The translations under genes were made by a program, and so were the position numbers. From Acinetobacter sp. ASP199 (lineage in GTDB: Bacteria; Pseudomonadota; Gammaproteobacteria; Pseudomonadales; Moraxellaceae): 64,000 bases of DNA. The DNA lies in contig NZ_CP062182.1 in NCBI RefSeq assembly GCF_022700675.1, positions 2,108,001 through 2,172,000 of the forward strand. Reading direction: 5' to 3'. Of the stretch, positions 25,769-33,934 are shown one piece after another. Each line of letters opens with the position of its first letter. The stretch's first letter is position 1. The notes under the pieces are model-generated. The model saw nothing but the letters and a program-made list of their open reading frames with translations. It made no database searches and was not told the DNA's origin.

Positions 25769-26701
25769 TTAGATTTTAGATACTAATTCTGGAATAACAG
25801 TGTTCAGGTCACCAACTAACCAGTAGTCAGCAACTGCATTGATTGGTGCTTCTTCGTCTTTGTTGATCGCAACGATCACTTTAGACTCTTTCATACCAGC
25901 CAAGTGCTGAATCGCACCAGAGATACCTACAGCGATGTACAGGTCAGGCGCAACGATCTTACCTGTTTGACCAACCTGCATATCGTTAGGAACAAAGCCT
26001 GCGTCAACTGCGGCACGAGATGCACCTTGAGCTGCACCCAGCTTGTCTGCAAGTGGATCAAGGATTTTGTGATAGTTCTCACCAGAACCAACACCACGAC
26101 CACCAGAAACAACAATACGAGCAGCAGTTAATTCTGGACGTTCAGATTTAACGATTTCTTCGTTAATGAACTTAGAAATACCAGCATCACCAGTCGCTGT
26201 AGCAGCTTCAACAGCAGCAGAACCACCTTCAGCAGCAACTGGATCAAATGCAGTACCACGAACAGTTGCAACAACAACTGATTCAGCAGATTCTACAGTT
26301 GCAATCGCGTTACCTGCATAGATCGGACGCTTGAATGTGTTTGCAGAATCAACAGCAATGATGTCTGTGATCATGCTTACGTCTAGTAGCGCAGCTGCAC
26401 GTGGCAGGATGTTTTTACCAGTCGTAGTAGAAGCAGCAAGGATATGGCTATAGCCTTTGCCCAATTCAGCAACCAGTTTAGCTACGTTTTCAGCCAATTG
26501 GTTTGCATAAGCCGCGTCATCCGCAAGCAATACTTTGCTTACGCCAGCAACTTTAGCTGCCTGATCAGCAACTGCTTGAGCGCCAGAACCAGCAACCAAT
26601 ACAGTGATATCACCACCGATTTTTTGCGCCGCAGCAACAACGTTTAAAGTAGCAGCGTTTAATGCTTTGTTGTCGTGCTCAGCGATAACTAAAATACTCA
26701 T
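25769..26701 (-). CDS. etfA: Electron transfer flavoprotein subunit alpha
   Basis: EtfA carries the FAD of the ETF heterodimer, which takes electrons from acyl-CoA and other dehydrogenases and passes them to ETF-ubiquinone oxidoreductase. The 310 residues show the N-terminal ETF domain (about 1-180) and the C-terminal FAD domain with ARIVVSGGRGVGSGENYHK, GASRAAVDAGFVPNDMQVGQ, and the GISGAIQHLAGMKES FAD loop. It lies 18 bases after etfB and is co-transcribed with it. Family-typical length; no anomaly. Confidence 0.97.
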   Translation of the reverse strand: MSILVIAEHDNKALNAATLNVVAAAQKIGGDITVLVAGSGAQAVADQAAKVAGVSKVLLADDAAYANQLAENVAKLVAELGKGYSHILAASTTTGKNILPRAAALLDVSMITDIIAVDSANTFKRPIYAGNAIATVESAESVVVATVRGTAFDPVAAEGGSAAVEAATATGDAGISKFINEEIVKSERPELTAARIVVSGGRGVGSGENYHKILDPLADKLGAAQGASRAAVDAGFVPNDMQVGQTGKIVAPDLYIAVGISGAIQHLAGMKESKVIVAINKDEEAPINAVADYWLVGDLNTVIPELVSKI

Positions 26702-26719
26702 GATTTTTATCCTTCTGTA

Positions 26720-27472
26720 TTAGATCACTTTCGCTTCGTTTTTCAATTTTTCTACAAGCTCGTCTACAGACTTCACCTGTACGCCAGCTTTACGCTCTGC
26801 AGGAGATTCAACTTTCACTGTTTTCAGTTTAGTTGTAGTGCTGACACCGAAATCTGCAGGTGACTTGGTATCCAGCGGTTTTTTACGCGCTTTCATGATG
26901 TTTGGAAGCGCAGCATAACGTGGCTCGTTCAAACGCAAGTCAGTTGTAATGATGGCTGGCAGGTTCAATTCAACAGTTTGTAAACCACCGTCGATTTCAC
27001 GAGTCACTTGTACTTTATCGCCTTCAACTTTTACTTCAGAAGCAAAAGTACCTTGGCCTGCACCTAGAAGCGCTCCAAGCATCTGACCAACCTGGTTAGA
27101 GTCGTCATCAATCGCCTGTTTACCAAGAAGAATCAATTGTGGTTGTTCAGCATCAACAACACCTTTAAGAATTTTTGCTACTTCAAGAGCACCTAACTGG
27201 CTGTCATCAGCTTCAACCAGGATACCGCGATCAGCACCAAGAGCCATAGAAGAACGGATTTGTTCTTGAGCTTCTTTAGGGCCAATAGAAACAACAACGA
27301 TTTCTGAAACAGTTCCTTTTTCTTTTAAACGAACCGCCTCTTCCACTGCGATTTCACAGAATGGGTTAATTGACATTTTAACGTTTGTTAAGTCAACACC
27401 ACTGTTGTCCGGCTTAACGCGAACCTTAACGTTGGCATCAACCACACGTTTTACAGCAACAAGAGCCTTCAT
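26720..27472 (-). CDS. etfB: Electron transfer flavoprotein subunit beta
   Basis: EtfB binds AMP and docks the partner dehydrogenase in the ETF complex. The 250-residue length is normal. The family signature [11 protein letters not shown] is near residue 44 and [21 protein letters not shown] at about 120-140 is the AMP-binding and recognition loop; [16 protein letters not shown] is also conserved. GAGG lies before the ATG with normal spacing. The 490-base upstream region carries a notable nested stem structure and a palindrome that could control etfBA. Confidence 0.97.
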   Translation of the reverse strand: MKALVAVKRVVDANVKVRVKPDNSGVDLTNVKMSINPFCEIAVEEAVRLKEKGTVSEIVVVSIGPKEAQEQIRSSMALGADRGILVEADDSQLGALEVAKILKGVVDAEQPQLILLGKQAIDDDSNQVGQMLGALLGAGQGTFASEVKVEGDKVQVTREIDGGLQTVELNLPAIITTDLRLNEPRYAALPNIMKARKKPLDTKSPADFGVSTTTKLKTVKVESPAERKAGVQVKSVDELVEKLKNEAKVI

Positions 27473-27548
27473 GTAATCCTCGGCTGTTTTAGCAAATGTA
27501 AATATTTAGAAAAGTTATAATAACTCTTCACTTAAATTTTTTTAGGTG

Positions 27549-27614
27549 CCCTATCTTGCAATGCGTACGGCATTTCGGTCAAGTCACAATTACCGAAAGA
27601 GTTGCAAAAATAGG
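27549..27614 (-). ncRNA. Structured element in the etfBA leader (candidate cis-regulatory RNA)
   Basis: Three stems nest within 66 bases: CCTAT/ATAGG outside, TTGCAA/TTGCAA in the middle and TTTCGGT/ACCGAAA inside with a 12-base loop; an 11-base bulge TGCGTACGGCA contains its own palindrome CGTACG. It lies 77-142 bases upstream of etfB. The nesting is visible in the DNA and would form in either transcript. It matches no riboswitch class I recognise. Confidence 0.45.
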
Positions 27615-27624
27615 TAAATTTCCC

Positions 27625-27639
27625 TGAACGACGCGTTCA
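27625..27639. promoter_or_regulatory. Palindromic operator candidate upstream of etfBA
   Basis: TGAACGACGCGTTCA: a perfect 6-bp inverted repeat (TGAACG/CGTTCA) around a 3-base centre, 153 bases upstream of etfB and next to the structured element. The size and symmetry suit a TetR-type repressor; the regulator is unknown. Confidence 0.4.
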
Positions 27640-27920
27640 CAAATCGTCATTTGACAATTAAACAGATGAATTAGCGCCATTTTTATTTAAAATTTAACCA
27701 TTGATTTATATTATGTTTTTATTTGATTAATCACATCAGTTGTGCTGATTGATCAAGCAAATATAGTACCGCTTAGTCACTATCGACTAATCCATAATCA
27801 CATTTTGTTCTAGTTCTGTACAGTGTCATTTTTGGCAACTCCAGAATTCAAATTTTTAAGTTATCCCTAGAATATTGACAAACACTTGGTTTGAACAAAA
27901 TGAGTCCAATAAATACTGAA

Positions 27921-27943
27921 AAAGCATGTCCTAGACATGCTTT
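27921..27943 (-). terminator. Terminator of the LysE-family gene
   Basis: A 10-bp perfect stem AAAGCATGTC/GACATGCTTT with a 3-base loop; on the reverse strand it ends in five T. It lies 20 bases past the transporter stop. Confidence 0.85.
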
Positions 27944-27964
27944 ATATCATCACGACTTTTATAT

Positions 27965-28570
27965 TTAATTTGCAATTAACCAAGCCGCCGCAAGGCCTAA
28001 TAAACCACCTGAAGCACCATCAATCCATTTTTGCTTACGACCATCAATCTTACTTTTTTGGGTGAGTTTGGCAAAAAGTAAACTCAAGCCACAATACACC
28101 ACAAAAATCATTCCAATAAAGATAAAAGATAGAATCAAACCTTGGCTGACCGTATTGCCAGATTCATCGATGAACTGCGGCAAGATCGCAAAGTAAATCA
28201 GCATCCCTTTTGGGTTTAAAAGCGCAGTCAAAAAACCTTTCTTGATTGGATTAGATGCTGATTTATTTTCAATACGTAGTGTATTTTTAGCAAATACCGA
28301 TTTGATCAAACTAAAAGCCAAAAACAATAGATAAGCAATCCCTAACCAGCGAATGGTTTCAAACAGAATCGGGAAAGATACAATGATCGCTGCGATACCC
28401 AATGCCACCAGAATGGAATGCACTAAATAGCCACAACATATACCTACAGTCGCCATTATGCCTGCTTTTGCATCTTTACCCATCACTTGAGACAGGATAA
28501 ACAGCATATCTGGTCCAGGTGTAAAAATTAGGGGAAGCACAGTCAGTGCAAAGAGTGCAAATACAGACAT
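27965..28570 (-). CDS. LysE/RhtB family amino-acid exporter
   Basis: A 201-residue inner-membrane protein with six predicted helices. The N-terminal ALTVLPLIFTPGPDMLFILS is the LysE/RhtB signature (PGPD), and KKGFLTALLNPKGMLIYFAI is the second conserved block (NPK). Members export amino acids such as lysine, threonine or homoserine. The gene is divergent from an Lrp/AsnC-type regulator with 114 bases between starts, a common pairing in which the regulator senses the exported amino acid and controls the exporter. Confidence 0.9.
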   Translation of the reverse strand: MSVFALFALTVLPLIFTPGPDMLFILSQVMGKDAKAGIMATVGICCGYLVHSILVALGIAAIIVSFPILFETIRWLGIAYLLFLAFSLIKSVFAKNTLRIENKSASNPIKKGFLTALLNPKGMLIYFAILPQFIDESGNTVSQGLILSFIFIGMIFVVYCGLSLLFAKLTQKSKIDGRKQKWIDGASGGLLGLAAAWLIAN

Positions 28571-28666
28571 TTCCTTTTTCCTCTGTACATGTCGGAAAGT
28601 GAAATTAGTATCTGCGATTTTTTACAAAATAGGCTTTCAATTTATTTTATAATATGTCTTATTTTT

Positions 28667-28679
28667 AGAATATTATTCT
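28667..28679. promoter_or_regulatory. Short palindrome just before the Lrp-type gene
   Basis: AGAATATTATTCT is a perfect 6-bp inverted repeat around one base, ending 5 bases before the regulator's ATG and downstream of a TATAAT at 28648-28653. It could be an autoregulatory Lrp-type site for the divergent pair. Confidence 0.35.
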
Positions 28680-28684
28680 ATTTT

Positions 28685-29179
28685 ATGAAAATATCTTCCA
28701 AGTCTATTCGAGTAAAACTCGATCGTATTGATAAAAATATCATTCAGCATCTGCAAGCCAATGGCCGGATTCAGAATAACGATCTAGCGCGGGAAATTGG
28801 CCTTTCTCCTTCTTCGTGTTTGCGTCGGGTCAAGCTGCTTGAAGATGCCGGTGTGATTCAAAATTACACTACGATCGTGGACCAGCAGAAAATTGGTTTT
28901 CAACTCATCCTGTTTTCGCGTATCTGGCTGGTGGGTCAGGATGCTGAAACCATTGATACCTTTATTGAAGCAATGAAGGAACTGCCCCAAGTAATGGAGT
29001 GCTATATCATTTTGGGTGAATGTGATGCGATGCTCAAAGTCGTGGTGCCTGATCTGGAAAGCTATCGTAAATTCCAGTCCACACATCTCACCAAGAAAAA
29101 TGGCATCACCAGTGTGAAGACCGATTTACCGAGTCAGATTATTAAACAAAGTTTTCAGTTACCTTTGGATGACCTCTAA
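28685..29179 (+). CDS. Lrp/AsnC family transcriptional regulator
   Basis: A 164-residue feast/famine regulator. The start is taken at MKISSKSIRVKLDRIDKNII because the helix-turn-helix region (LDRIDKNIIQHLQANGRI, then DLAREIGLSPSSCLRRVKLLE) begins there; the open frame extends 32 codons further upstream without homology. The C-terminal RAM domain (about 80-155) includes VMECYIILGECDAMLKVVVPD, the ligand-sensing region. It very probably controls the divergent LysE-family exporter in response to an amino acid. A terminator follows closely. Confidence 0.92.
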   Translation: MKISSKSIRVKLDRIDKNIIQHLQANGRIQNNDLAREIGLSPSSCLRRVKLLEDAGVIQNYTTIVDQQKIGFQLILFSRIWLVGQDAETIDTFIEAMKELPQVMECYIILGECDAMLKVVVPDLESYRKFQSTHLTKKNGITSVKTDLPSQIIKQSFQLPLDDL

Positions 29180-29191
29180 AATTGGCAAAAT

Positions 29192-29222
29192 AAAAAGGAC
29201 GATTGATATCGTCCTTTTTTCA
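29192..29222. terminator. Terminator after the Lrp-type gene
   Basis: AAAAAGGACGAT and ATCGTCCTTTTT form a perfect stem with a TGAT loop, 13 bases past the stop. It lies between convergent genes and may serve both. Confidence 0.9.
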
Positions 29223-29235
29223 CCAACCATCAGCT

Positions 29236-29616
29236 TTAAACACGACTTTCCAGAAAGTCACGGTGCACATGACTGAGATCAATCAGTTCATAAGATTTTA
29301 AATCGAAAATCTTCCAGATTTCGATCGCATCTTCTTTTAAGTCCACTGCCTTGGTCGCACGTGTAGTCGCTTGCCATTGCAAGTCTGAAATCCAGATATA
29401 GTATTCATGGCTATCAGGATTGTAGGCTTGAACTTTACCATCTGTATTAATTCCCTGCACATGAGCACCTTCAGGTAAAGATGCTTCAATATTTGGCAGA
29501 CTGATTTCTACAAAATGTTTGATCTGGCGCAAACCATAACCTGCAAAAATTTCCTTCTGAGCCTCGCTCAACTGATCATATTTTTGTTGTATATCTACAA
29601 TAATTTCTGTGCCCAT
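29236..29616 (-). CDS. Hypothetical protein (126 aa)
   Basis: An unrecognised 126-residue soluble protein, acidic, without signal peptide or membrane helix. GGAAG lies before the ATG. Segments such as VQAYNPDSHEYYIWISDLQW and EDAIEIWKIFDLKSYELIDL suggest an alpha/beta globular fold. It lies alone between convergent and co-oriented neighbours. Codon use is like that of the core genes nearby, so it is probably conserved in the genus. Confidence 0.6.
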   Translation of the reverse strand: MGTEIIVDIQQKYDQLSEAQKEIFAGYGLRQIKHFVEISLPNIEASLPEGAHVQGINTDGKVQAYNPDSHEYYIWISDLQWQATTRATKAVDLKEDAIEIWKIFDLKSYELIDLSHVHRDFLESRV

Positions 29617-29813
29617 ATACTTCCAGTCCTGTCAGGCTGAACTCTTTTCAGCCCTACCCTATTTGTCAGCTTAAATTCTGTTCTTTTGTTATACCTGAAT
29701 TTTAGCTGTTCACGAATAAGACCATGGTGAAATAGTCTCCACGGTCATTCCATTTCTCTCAGCATAAATATTCTTTATGAAAGTTTTATGCCAACTTATA
29801 TTTTTAATCCTGA

Positions 29814-30740
29814 TTATTTAAGATTTTCAGGTTTATGCTGTGCCCGTGGATGCGCCTGATCATAAATCTGCGCCAGATGATCAAAATCCACATGGGTATA
29901 AATCTGGGTTGTGGTCAGATTACTATGTCCCAGCATTTCTTGGACTGCACGTAAGTCTCGGCTATTGGATAACATATGACTGGCAAAACAGTGACGTAGC
30001 AGATGTGGATGCAGGTCAACATTGACACCCGCCCGTTGTGCCTGAAGCTTGACCCGATTTTCAATCTGTCTTGCCCCTAGTGGATTACCCTTCTGAGTAA
30101 TAAAGACATTTGCTTCTGGCATAAAATCACCATGCCATAGAGGATAAATCTGTAACCATGCCATAACACTGTCTTTGGCTTTGGAACCAAATGGTACGAT
30201 ACGGGTTTTATTTCCTTTACCGATAATACGAAGTAGTTGACGGTTAAAGTCAATATCTTTAATTCTGAGGCTTTGTACCTCAGCCAGACGTAAGCCACTG
30301 GAATAAAGCAATTCCAGAATTGCTTTATCGCGCTTCCACATCTGCTGCTGAACCTCACCCTCAGGTTCAGGCTGATCCAGAATCTGATTGATGGTTTCAA
30401 TATCAACCATCCCCGGTAAAGGTCTGGATTGTCTCTTCAGCTGAAAATCATCTGCGGGATTAAAACTGAGATGCTGTGCCTGTTCAGCCCATTTCATAAA
30501 CTGGCGAATTGCTGAAAGTAGACGCTGCAAGCTGCTGGAACTTAGGCCCTGTTGCTCGACTTTTTCTGCCATAAACTGGCGCAAATCAGTAGATTCAACA
30601 TCCCCGAGTGCTAAAGCATGTCGCTGACAAAAATTCAGAAAGTCTGAAACATCCCGTTCATAGGCCTGCAAGGTATGTTTGGACTGGTTCTGGATTTCAC
30701 GTTCTTTAAGCCAGATGGGTAATAATTCATGAGGATGCAT
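29814..30740 (-). CDS. xerC: Site-specific tyrosine recombinase XerC
   Basis: XerC with XerD resolves chromosome dimers at dif during cell division. The start at 30740 (MHPHELLPIW) is preferred because AAGGA lies 8 bases upstream; an ATG three codons earlier is possible. The 308 residues have the N-terminal core-binding SAM-like domain (about 1-95) and the catalytic domain. The active-site residues are visible as Arg151 (SSGLRLAEV), Lys175 (IGKGNK), His246 and Arg249 (HLLRHCF), His272 (LGHSN) and Tyr281 (TQIYTHVD). It overlaps the 3' end of the preceding hydrolase gene. The lysA-dapF-xerC neighbourhood matches the dapF-xerC clusters of other gammaproteobacteria and argues for XerC over XerD. 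Confidence 0.93.
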   Translation of the reverse strand: MHPHELLPIWLKEREIQNQSKHTLQAYERDVSDFLNFCQRHALALGDVESTDLRQFMAEKVEQQGLSSSSLQRLLSAIRQFMKWAEQAQHLSFNPADDFQLKRQSRPLPGMVDIETINQILDQPEPEGEVQQQMWKRDKAILELLYSSGLRLAEVQSLRIKDIDFNRQLLRIIGKGNKTRIVPFGSKAKDSVMAWLQIYPLWHGDFMPEANVFITQKGNPLGARQIENRVKLQAQRAGVNVDLHPHLLRHCFASHMLSNSRDLRAVQEMLGHSNLTTTQIYTHVDFDHLAQIYDQAHPRAQHKPENLK

Positions 30741-31362
30741 ATTCAACATCCTTTAATTGTTTCAGAAAAGGTTGTATCAGCTTCCCCACCTGTTCAGCAT
30801 GAGAAGATGCAAACAGGTGATCTCCACCATTAATTACATGCAATCGGGCATTCTCGAAAACCTCTACCAGATACTCCCCAACTGCAACAGTACTTAAAGG
30901 ATCCTGATCTCCCCAGAGCAATAATACCGGTACTTGGATTTGAGCCAACTGCTTTACTGAAAATTCTGTTTGGTCTGCAACAAACCACTCGGGTACATGT
31001 TGATACTGTTCACGATAATCTGTACGCCAATCTGCACAGCCATAATCTTTCAAATTGAGACCGCCTGAAGTGGCAATCAAGACCAGTGCTTTGACTTTTT
31101 CTGGCTGACTCAATGCCAAGCCAACTGCAAGAACACCACCCATTGACTGGGCTATCAAGATCGAGTCATCTTCTATCTGAACTGATAGATAGTGCTGTAA
31201 ATCACCTAAATTCTGGATATCCGGATGTGTCTCTACGCCATCAAAGCCAGGATAAGCCAGTACTTGATAATGTTCAGGATCTAGAGATGTGATCAAGGGT
31301 TGCCAGAAGTTCCGGCTTCCTGATGCCCCGGGCAGAAATACAAGCTGATTCATTTCATTCAT
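30727..31362 (-). CDS. Alpha/beta hydrolase (BioH-like fold)
   Basis: A small alpha/beta hydrolase of about 211 residues. The nucleophile elbow is IAQSMGG, with the acid in LLWGDQDPLS and the His in GGDHLFASS, a complete triad layout. The start is uncertain: a TTG at 31380 and ATG codons at 31362 and 31353 are in frame; the 31362 start is used. No signal peptide. It overlaps xerC by 14 bases, so they are co-transcribed. The substrate is unknown. Confidence 0.8.
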   Translation of the reverse strand: MNEMNQLVFLPGASGSRNFWQPLITSLDPEHYQVLAYPGFDGVETHPDIQNLGDLQHYLSVQIEDDSILIAQSMGGVLAVGLALSQPEKVKALVLIATSGGLNLKDYGCADWRTDYREQYQHVPEWFVADQTEFSVKQLAQIQVPVLLLWGDQDPLSTVAVGEYLVEVFENARLHVINGGDHLFASSHAEQVGKLIQPFLKQLKDVEYASS

Positions 31363-31395
31363 TTTGGAATAAATATGCAATCTATCCTAGCATAA

Positions 31396-31425
31396 AAAAA
31401 GCACCATTCCGGAATGGTGCTTTTT
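31396..31425. terminator. Terminator between dapF and the hydrolase gene
   Basis: A perfect 15-bp inverted repeat: AGCACCATTCC pairs with GGAATGGTGCT, flanked by A and T runs. It separates the lptM-lysA-dapF unit from the hydrolase-xerC unit. Confidence 0.9.
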
Positions 31426-31441
31426 AACTATTCAGGTTGAG

Positions 31442-32287
31442 TTAACCCTGGAAATAACGCAGATCTAGTCGACCTTCATATACGGTTGCAGTTGGACCTG
31501 TCATCCAGACCACATCACCTTCTTTCCATTCAATCTGCAACTTGCCGCCAGCCAGTTCAATCTCGACATTGTTGGCAAGTAGACCACGGCGCATACCAGA
31601 GACTGCAGCAGCACAAGCACCCGTACCACATGCTAGTGTTTCACCTACACCACGCTCATACACACGTAAACGCGCATGCTTTTCATCAATGATTTGCATA
31701 AAGCCAGCATTGACACGTGCAGGGAAACGCGCATGCGATTCTACTTGTGGACCAATACGAGCTACATCAGCATTGATCACATCCGGTACCACCGTTACTG
31801 CATGTGGATTACCCATGTTCACTACATCAATCGTCAGCTTTTCATCATTCGCCAGATCGATGTCATACAGGTTATCCAGTTCATCTGCCAGGAATGGAAT
31901 TTCCTGAGGCAAGAATTTTGGATAGCCCATATTTACACGCACCCAGCCATTGGCACCTAATTCAGGTTCCACAATGCCGGATTTAGTCTGTACTTTAATT
32001 TTGGTTTTTGTCGTCAGCTGACGCTCATGCACAAAACGGGCAAAACAGCGCACGCCATTACCGCACTGCTCCACTTCTGAACCATCGGCATTGAAAATAC
32101 GGTATTTAAAGTCAGCACTTGGTACATCAGGCGGTTCTACAATCAGTAACTGATCAAACCCAATGCCAAAATTGCGATTCGCCAGACGTTGAATGGTCAG
32201 GGTATCCAGATAAGCACGCTGGCTGATCAGGTCAACCACCATAAAGTCATTGCCCAGACCATGCATCTTGGTAAATTCAAGTAACAT
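31442..32287 (-). CDS. dapF: Diaminopimelate epimerase
   Basis: DapF converts LL- to meso-diaminopimelate, the precursor of lysine and of peptidoglycan cross-links. The 281-residue length is usual. The two catalytic cysteines are Cys75 in EQCGNGVRC and Cys220 in [12 protein letters not shown], and the N-terminal [11 protein letters not shown] is diagnostic. It follows lysA by 12 bases in the same operon, so meso-DAP formation and its decarboxylation are jointly expressed. Confidence 0.98.
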   Translation of the reverse strand: MLLEFTKMHGLGNDFMVVDLISQRAYLDTLTIQRLANRNFGIGFDQLLIVEPPDVPSADFKYRIFNADGSEVEQCGNGVRCFARFVHERQLTTKTKIKVQTKSGIVEPELGANGWVRVNMGYPKFLPQEIPFLADELDNLYDIDLANDEKLTIDVVNMGNPHAVTVVPDVINADVARIGPQVESHARFPARVNAGFMQIIDEKHARLRVYERGVGETLACGTGACAAAVSGMRRGLLANNVEIELAGGKLQIEWKEGDVVWMTGPTATVYEGRLDLRYFQG

Positions 32288-32299
32288 TATTCCGTCTCC

Positions 32300-33544
32300 T
32301 TAAGGCAATAAACGCTCACGTTCCCACAGTGATTCAATCGTTTCACGTTCGCGAATCAGATGCGCCTGATCAGCATCAACCATCACTTCAGCAGCACGGC
32401 CACGGCTATTGTAATTCGAGCTCATCACAAAACCATACGCACCGGCACCGAGTACTGCTAGTACGTCATTTTCCTTGATGGCAAGCTCACGCTCTTTACC
32501 CAGGAAATCACCTGTTTCACAAATTGCGCCCACCACATCCCATTCTTTCGCTTCGACATCGTTTCGCGGTGTCACAGACTGAATATCCATCCAAGCTTCA
32601 TATAAAGCTGGGCGAATCAAGTCATTCATTGCTGCATCGATAATTGCGAAATTGCGATGATTGGTCGGTTTAAGTAGATCCACTTTGGTCAGTAGTACGC
32701 CTGCATTGGCAGAAATACTACGGCCTGGTTCCATATACACTTTTAGGCCCAACTTTTCTAAAGCCGGACGCAGCGCATTGGCATATTCTTGAACAGATGG
32801 TGGGGTCTCATCTTTATAAGTCACACCCAGACCACCACCGATATCGATGTGTTTAAGGTTGATTCCCAGTTCTTTTAACTGGTTGATCATGACAATGATA
32901 CGATCCAGTGCATCCACAAACGGTTGGGTTTCAGTCAGCTGCGAACCGATATGGCAGTCGATTCCGACTACATCAAGGTTGGCTAATGACGCTGCATACT
33001 GATAAGTTTCAAATACGCTATCCGATGGAATGCCGAATTTATTTTCTTTCAGACCCGTTGAAATGTAAGGATGGGTTTTAGCATCCACATCTGGATTCAC
33101 ACGTAGAGAAATTGGTGCTTTCACGCCCAGTTCCGCCGCAACTTTCTGAATACGATCCAGCTCGGCATAAGATTCTACGTTAAAGCAGGCAATACCGACT
33201 TCTAGCGCTTTCTTGATGTCCGCTTCTGATTTACCTAGACCCGAGAATACAATTTTAGAGGGTTCACCACCGGCTTTCAGCACACGTGCCAGCTCTCCGC
33301 CTGTGACGATGTCAAAACCTGCACCTTGCTTTGCCAATACATTCAATACCGCAAGATTTGAGTTTGACTTCACCGCAAAACAGATCTGATGATCAATAAA
33401 GTCAAATGCACGGTCCATGTCCAGATAATGCTTTTCAAAAGTCGCTTTTGAATAAACATAGAGTGGTGTGCCAAATTGCTCTGCCAGCTGTTGCAGTGAA
33501 CATTGCTCGGCATGCAATACCCCATTAATGCGGGTGAAACTCAT
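32300..33544 (-). CDS. lysA: Diaminopimelate decarboxylase
   Basis: LysA is the PLP enzyme that decarboxylates meso-diaminopimelate to L-lysine, the last step of the pathway. The 414-residue protein has the alanine-racemase-like barrel with the PLP Lys59 (CFAVKSNSN), DCHIGSQ near residue 195, IDIGGGLGV near 235, EPGRSISANAGV near 275 and the substrate Cys in GAICETGDF. It lies between lptM and dapF with short gaps, so all three are one transcript. Confidence 0.98.
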   Translation of the reverse strand: MSFTRINGVLHAEQCSLQQLAEQFGTPLYVYSKATFEKHYLDMDRAFDFIDHQICFAVKSNSNLAVLNVLAKQGAGFDIVTGGELARVLKAGGEPSKIVFSGLGKSEADIKKALEVGIACFNVESYAELDRIQKVAAELGVKAPISLRVNPDVDAKTHPYISTGLKENKFGIPSDSVFETYQYAASLANLDVVGIDCHIGSQLTETQPFVDALDRIIVMINQLKELGINLKHIDIGGGLGVTYKDETPPSVQEYANALRPALEKLGLKVYMEPGRSISANAGVLLTKVDLLKPTNHRNFAIIDAAMNDLIRPALYEAWMDIQSVTPRNDVEAKEWDVVGAICETGDFLGKERELAIKENDVLAVLGAGAYGFVMSSNYNSRGRAAEVMVDADQAHLIRERETIESLWERERLLP

Positions 33545-33568
33545 GAAGGTATCCTTTCTTTGAAAGCG

Positions 33569-33802
33569 TTAAGGTGTAGTCGTTGAATCTGATGATTCGG
33601 GTGCAGCAAACTGTTTTTGCACAGGTGCATCCCGTTCTTCATCGGAAGTTTTAGGCTCAGTTTCGGCATTTTTATATAACAAATACTTGGCACGCTTGTC
33701 GTAATCCGGATCATTCGGCAAGTGCAAGGCACCTGACTGACCACAACCTGCAAGAGCAAGACCTGTTGCTAAGATACTGATGTAGCAAATGACTTGGCGC
33801 AT
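33569..33802 (-). CDS. lptM: LPS translocon maturation chaperone LptM-like lipoprotein
   Basis: A 77-residue lipoprotein starting MRQVICYISILATGLALAGC, with the lipobox LAGC and mature start CGQSGALHLPND. This short CGxxGxLxxP pattern is the hallmark of the YifL/LptM family, which helps assemble the LptDE LPS translocon in the outer membrane. A start 15 codons upstream is open but would bury the signal sequence. The tail is hydrophilic and Ser/Thr/Glu-rich. It precedes lysA by 24 bases, as it does in E. coli near dapF. Family assignment rests on the N-terminal motif and context. Confidence 0.8.
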   Translation of the reverse strand: MRQVICYISILATGLALAGCGQSGALHLPNDPDYDKRAKYLLYKNAETEPKTSDEERDAPVQKQFAAPESSDSTTTP

Positions 33803-33892
33803 CTGACCACCTAATTGAATAGTTTCGATGAAGTATAACGCGATCATTCGCTATGACCAAAGCGTTAAACGCTAGAGAGTATCTTTAGACAA

Positions 33893-33923
33893 AAAAAAAC
33901 GCCAGCAGATCGCTGACGTTTTT
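33893..33923. terminator. Terminator of cycA
   Basis: AACGCCAGC and GCTGACGTT pair with one mismatch, flanked by long A and T runs, 12 bases after the cycA stop (reverse strand). Confidence 0.8.
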
Positions 33924-33934
33924 ATTGATATGGA

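Noticed and set aside
31542..31907. A 121-codon frame opposite dapF
   Set aside because: It is antisense to a conserved enzyme and has low-complexity Ser/Ala content, a typical shadow.
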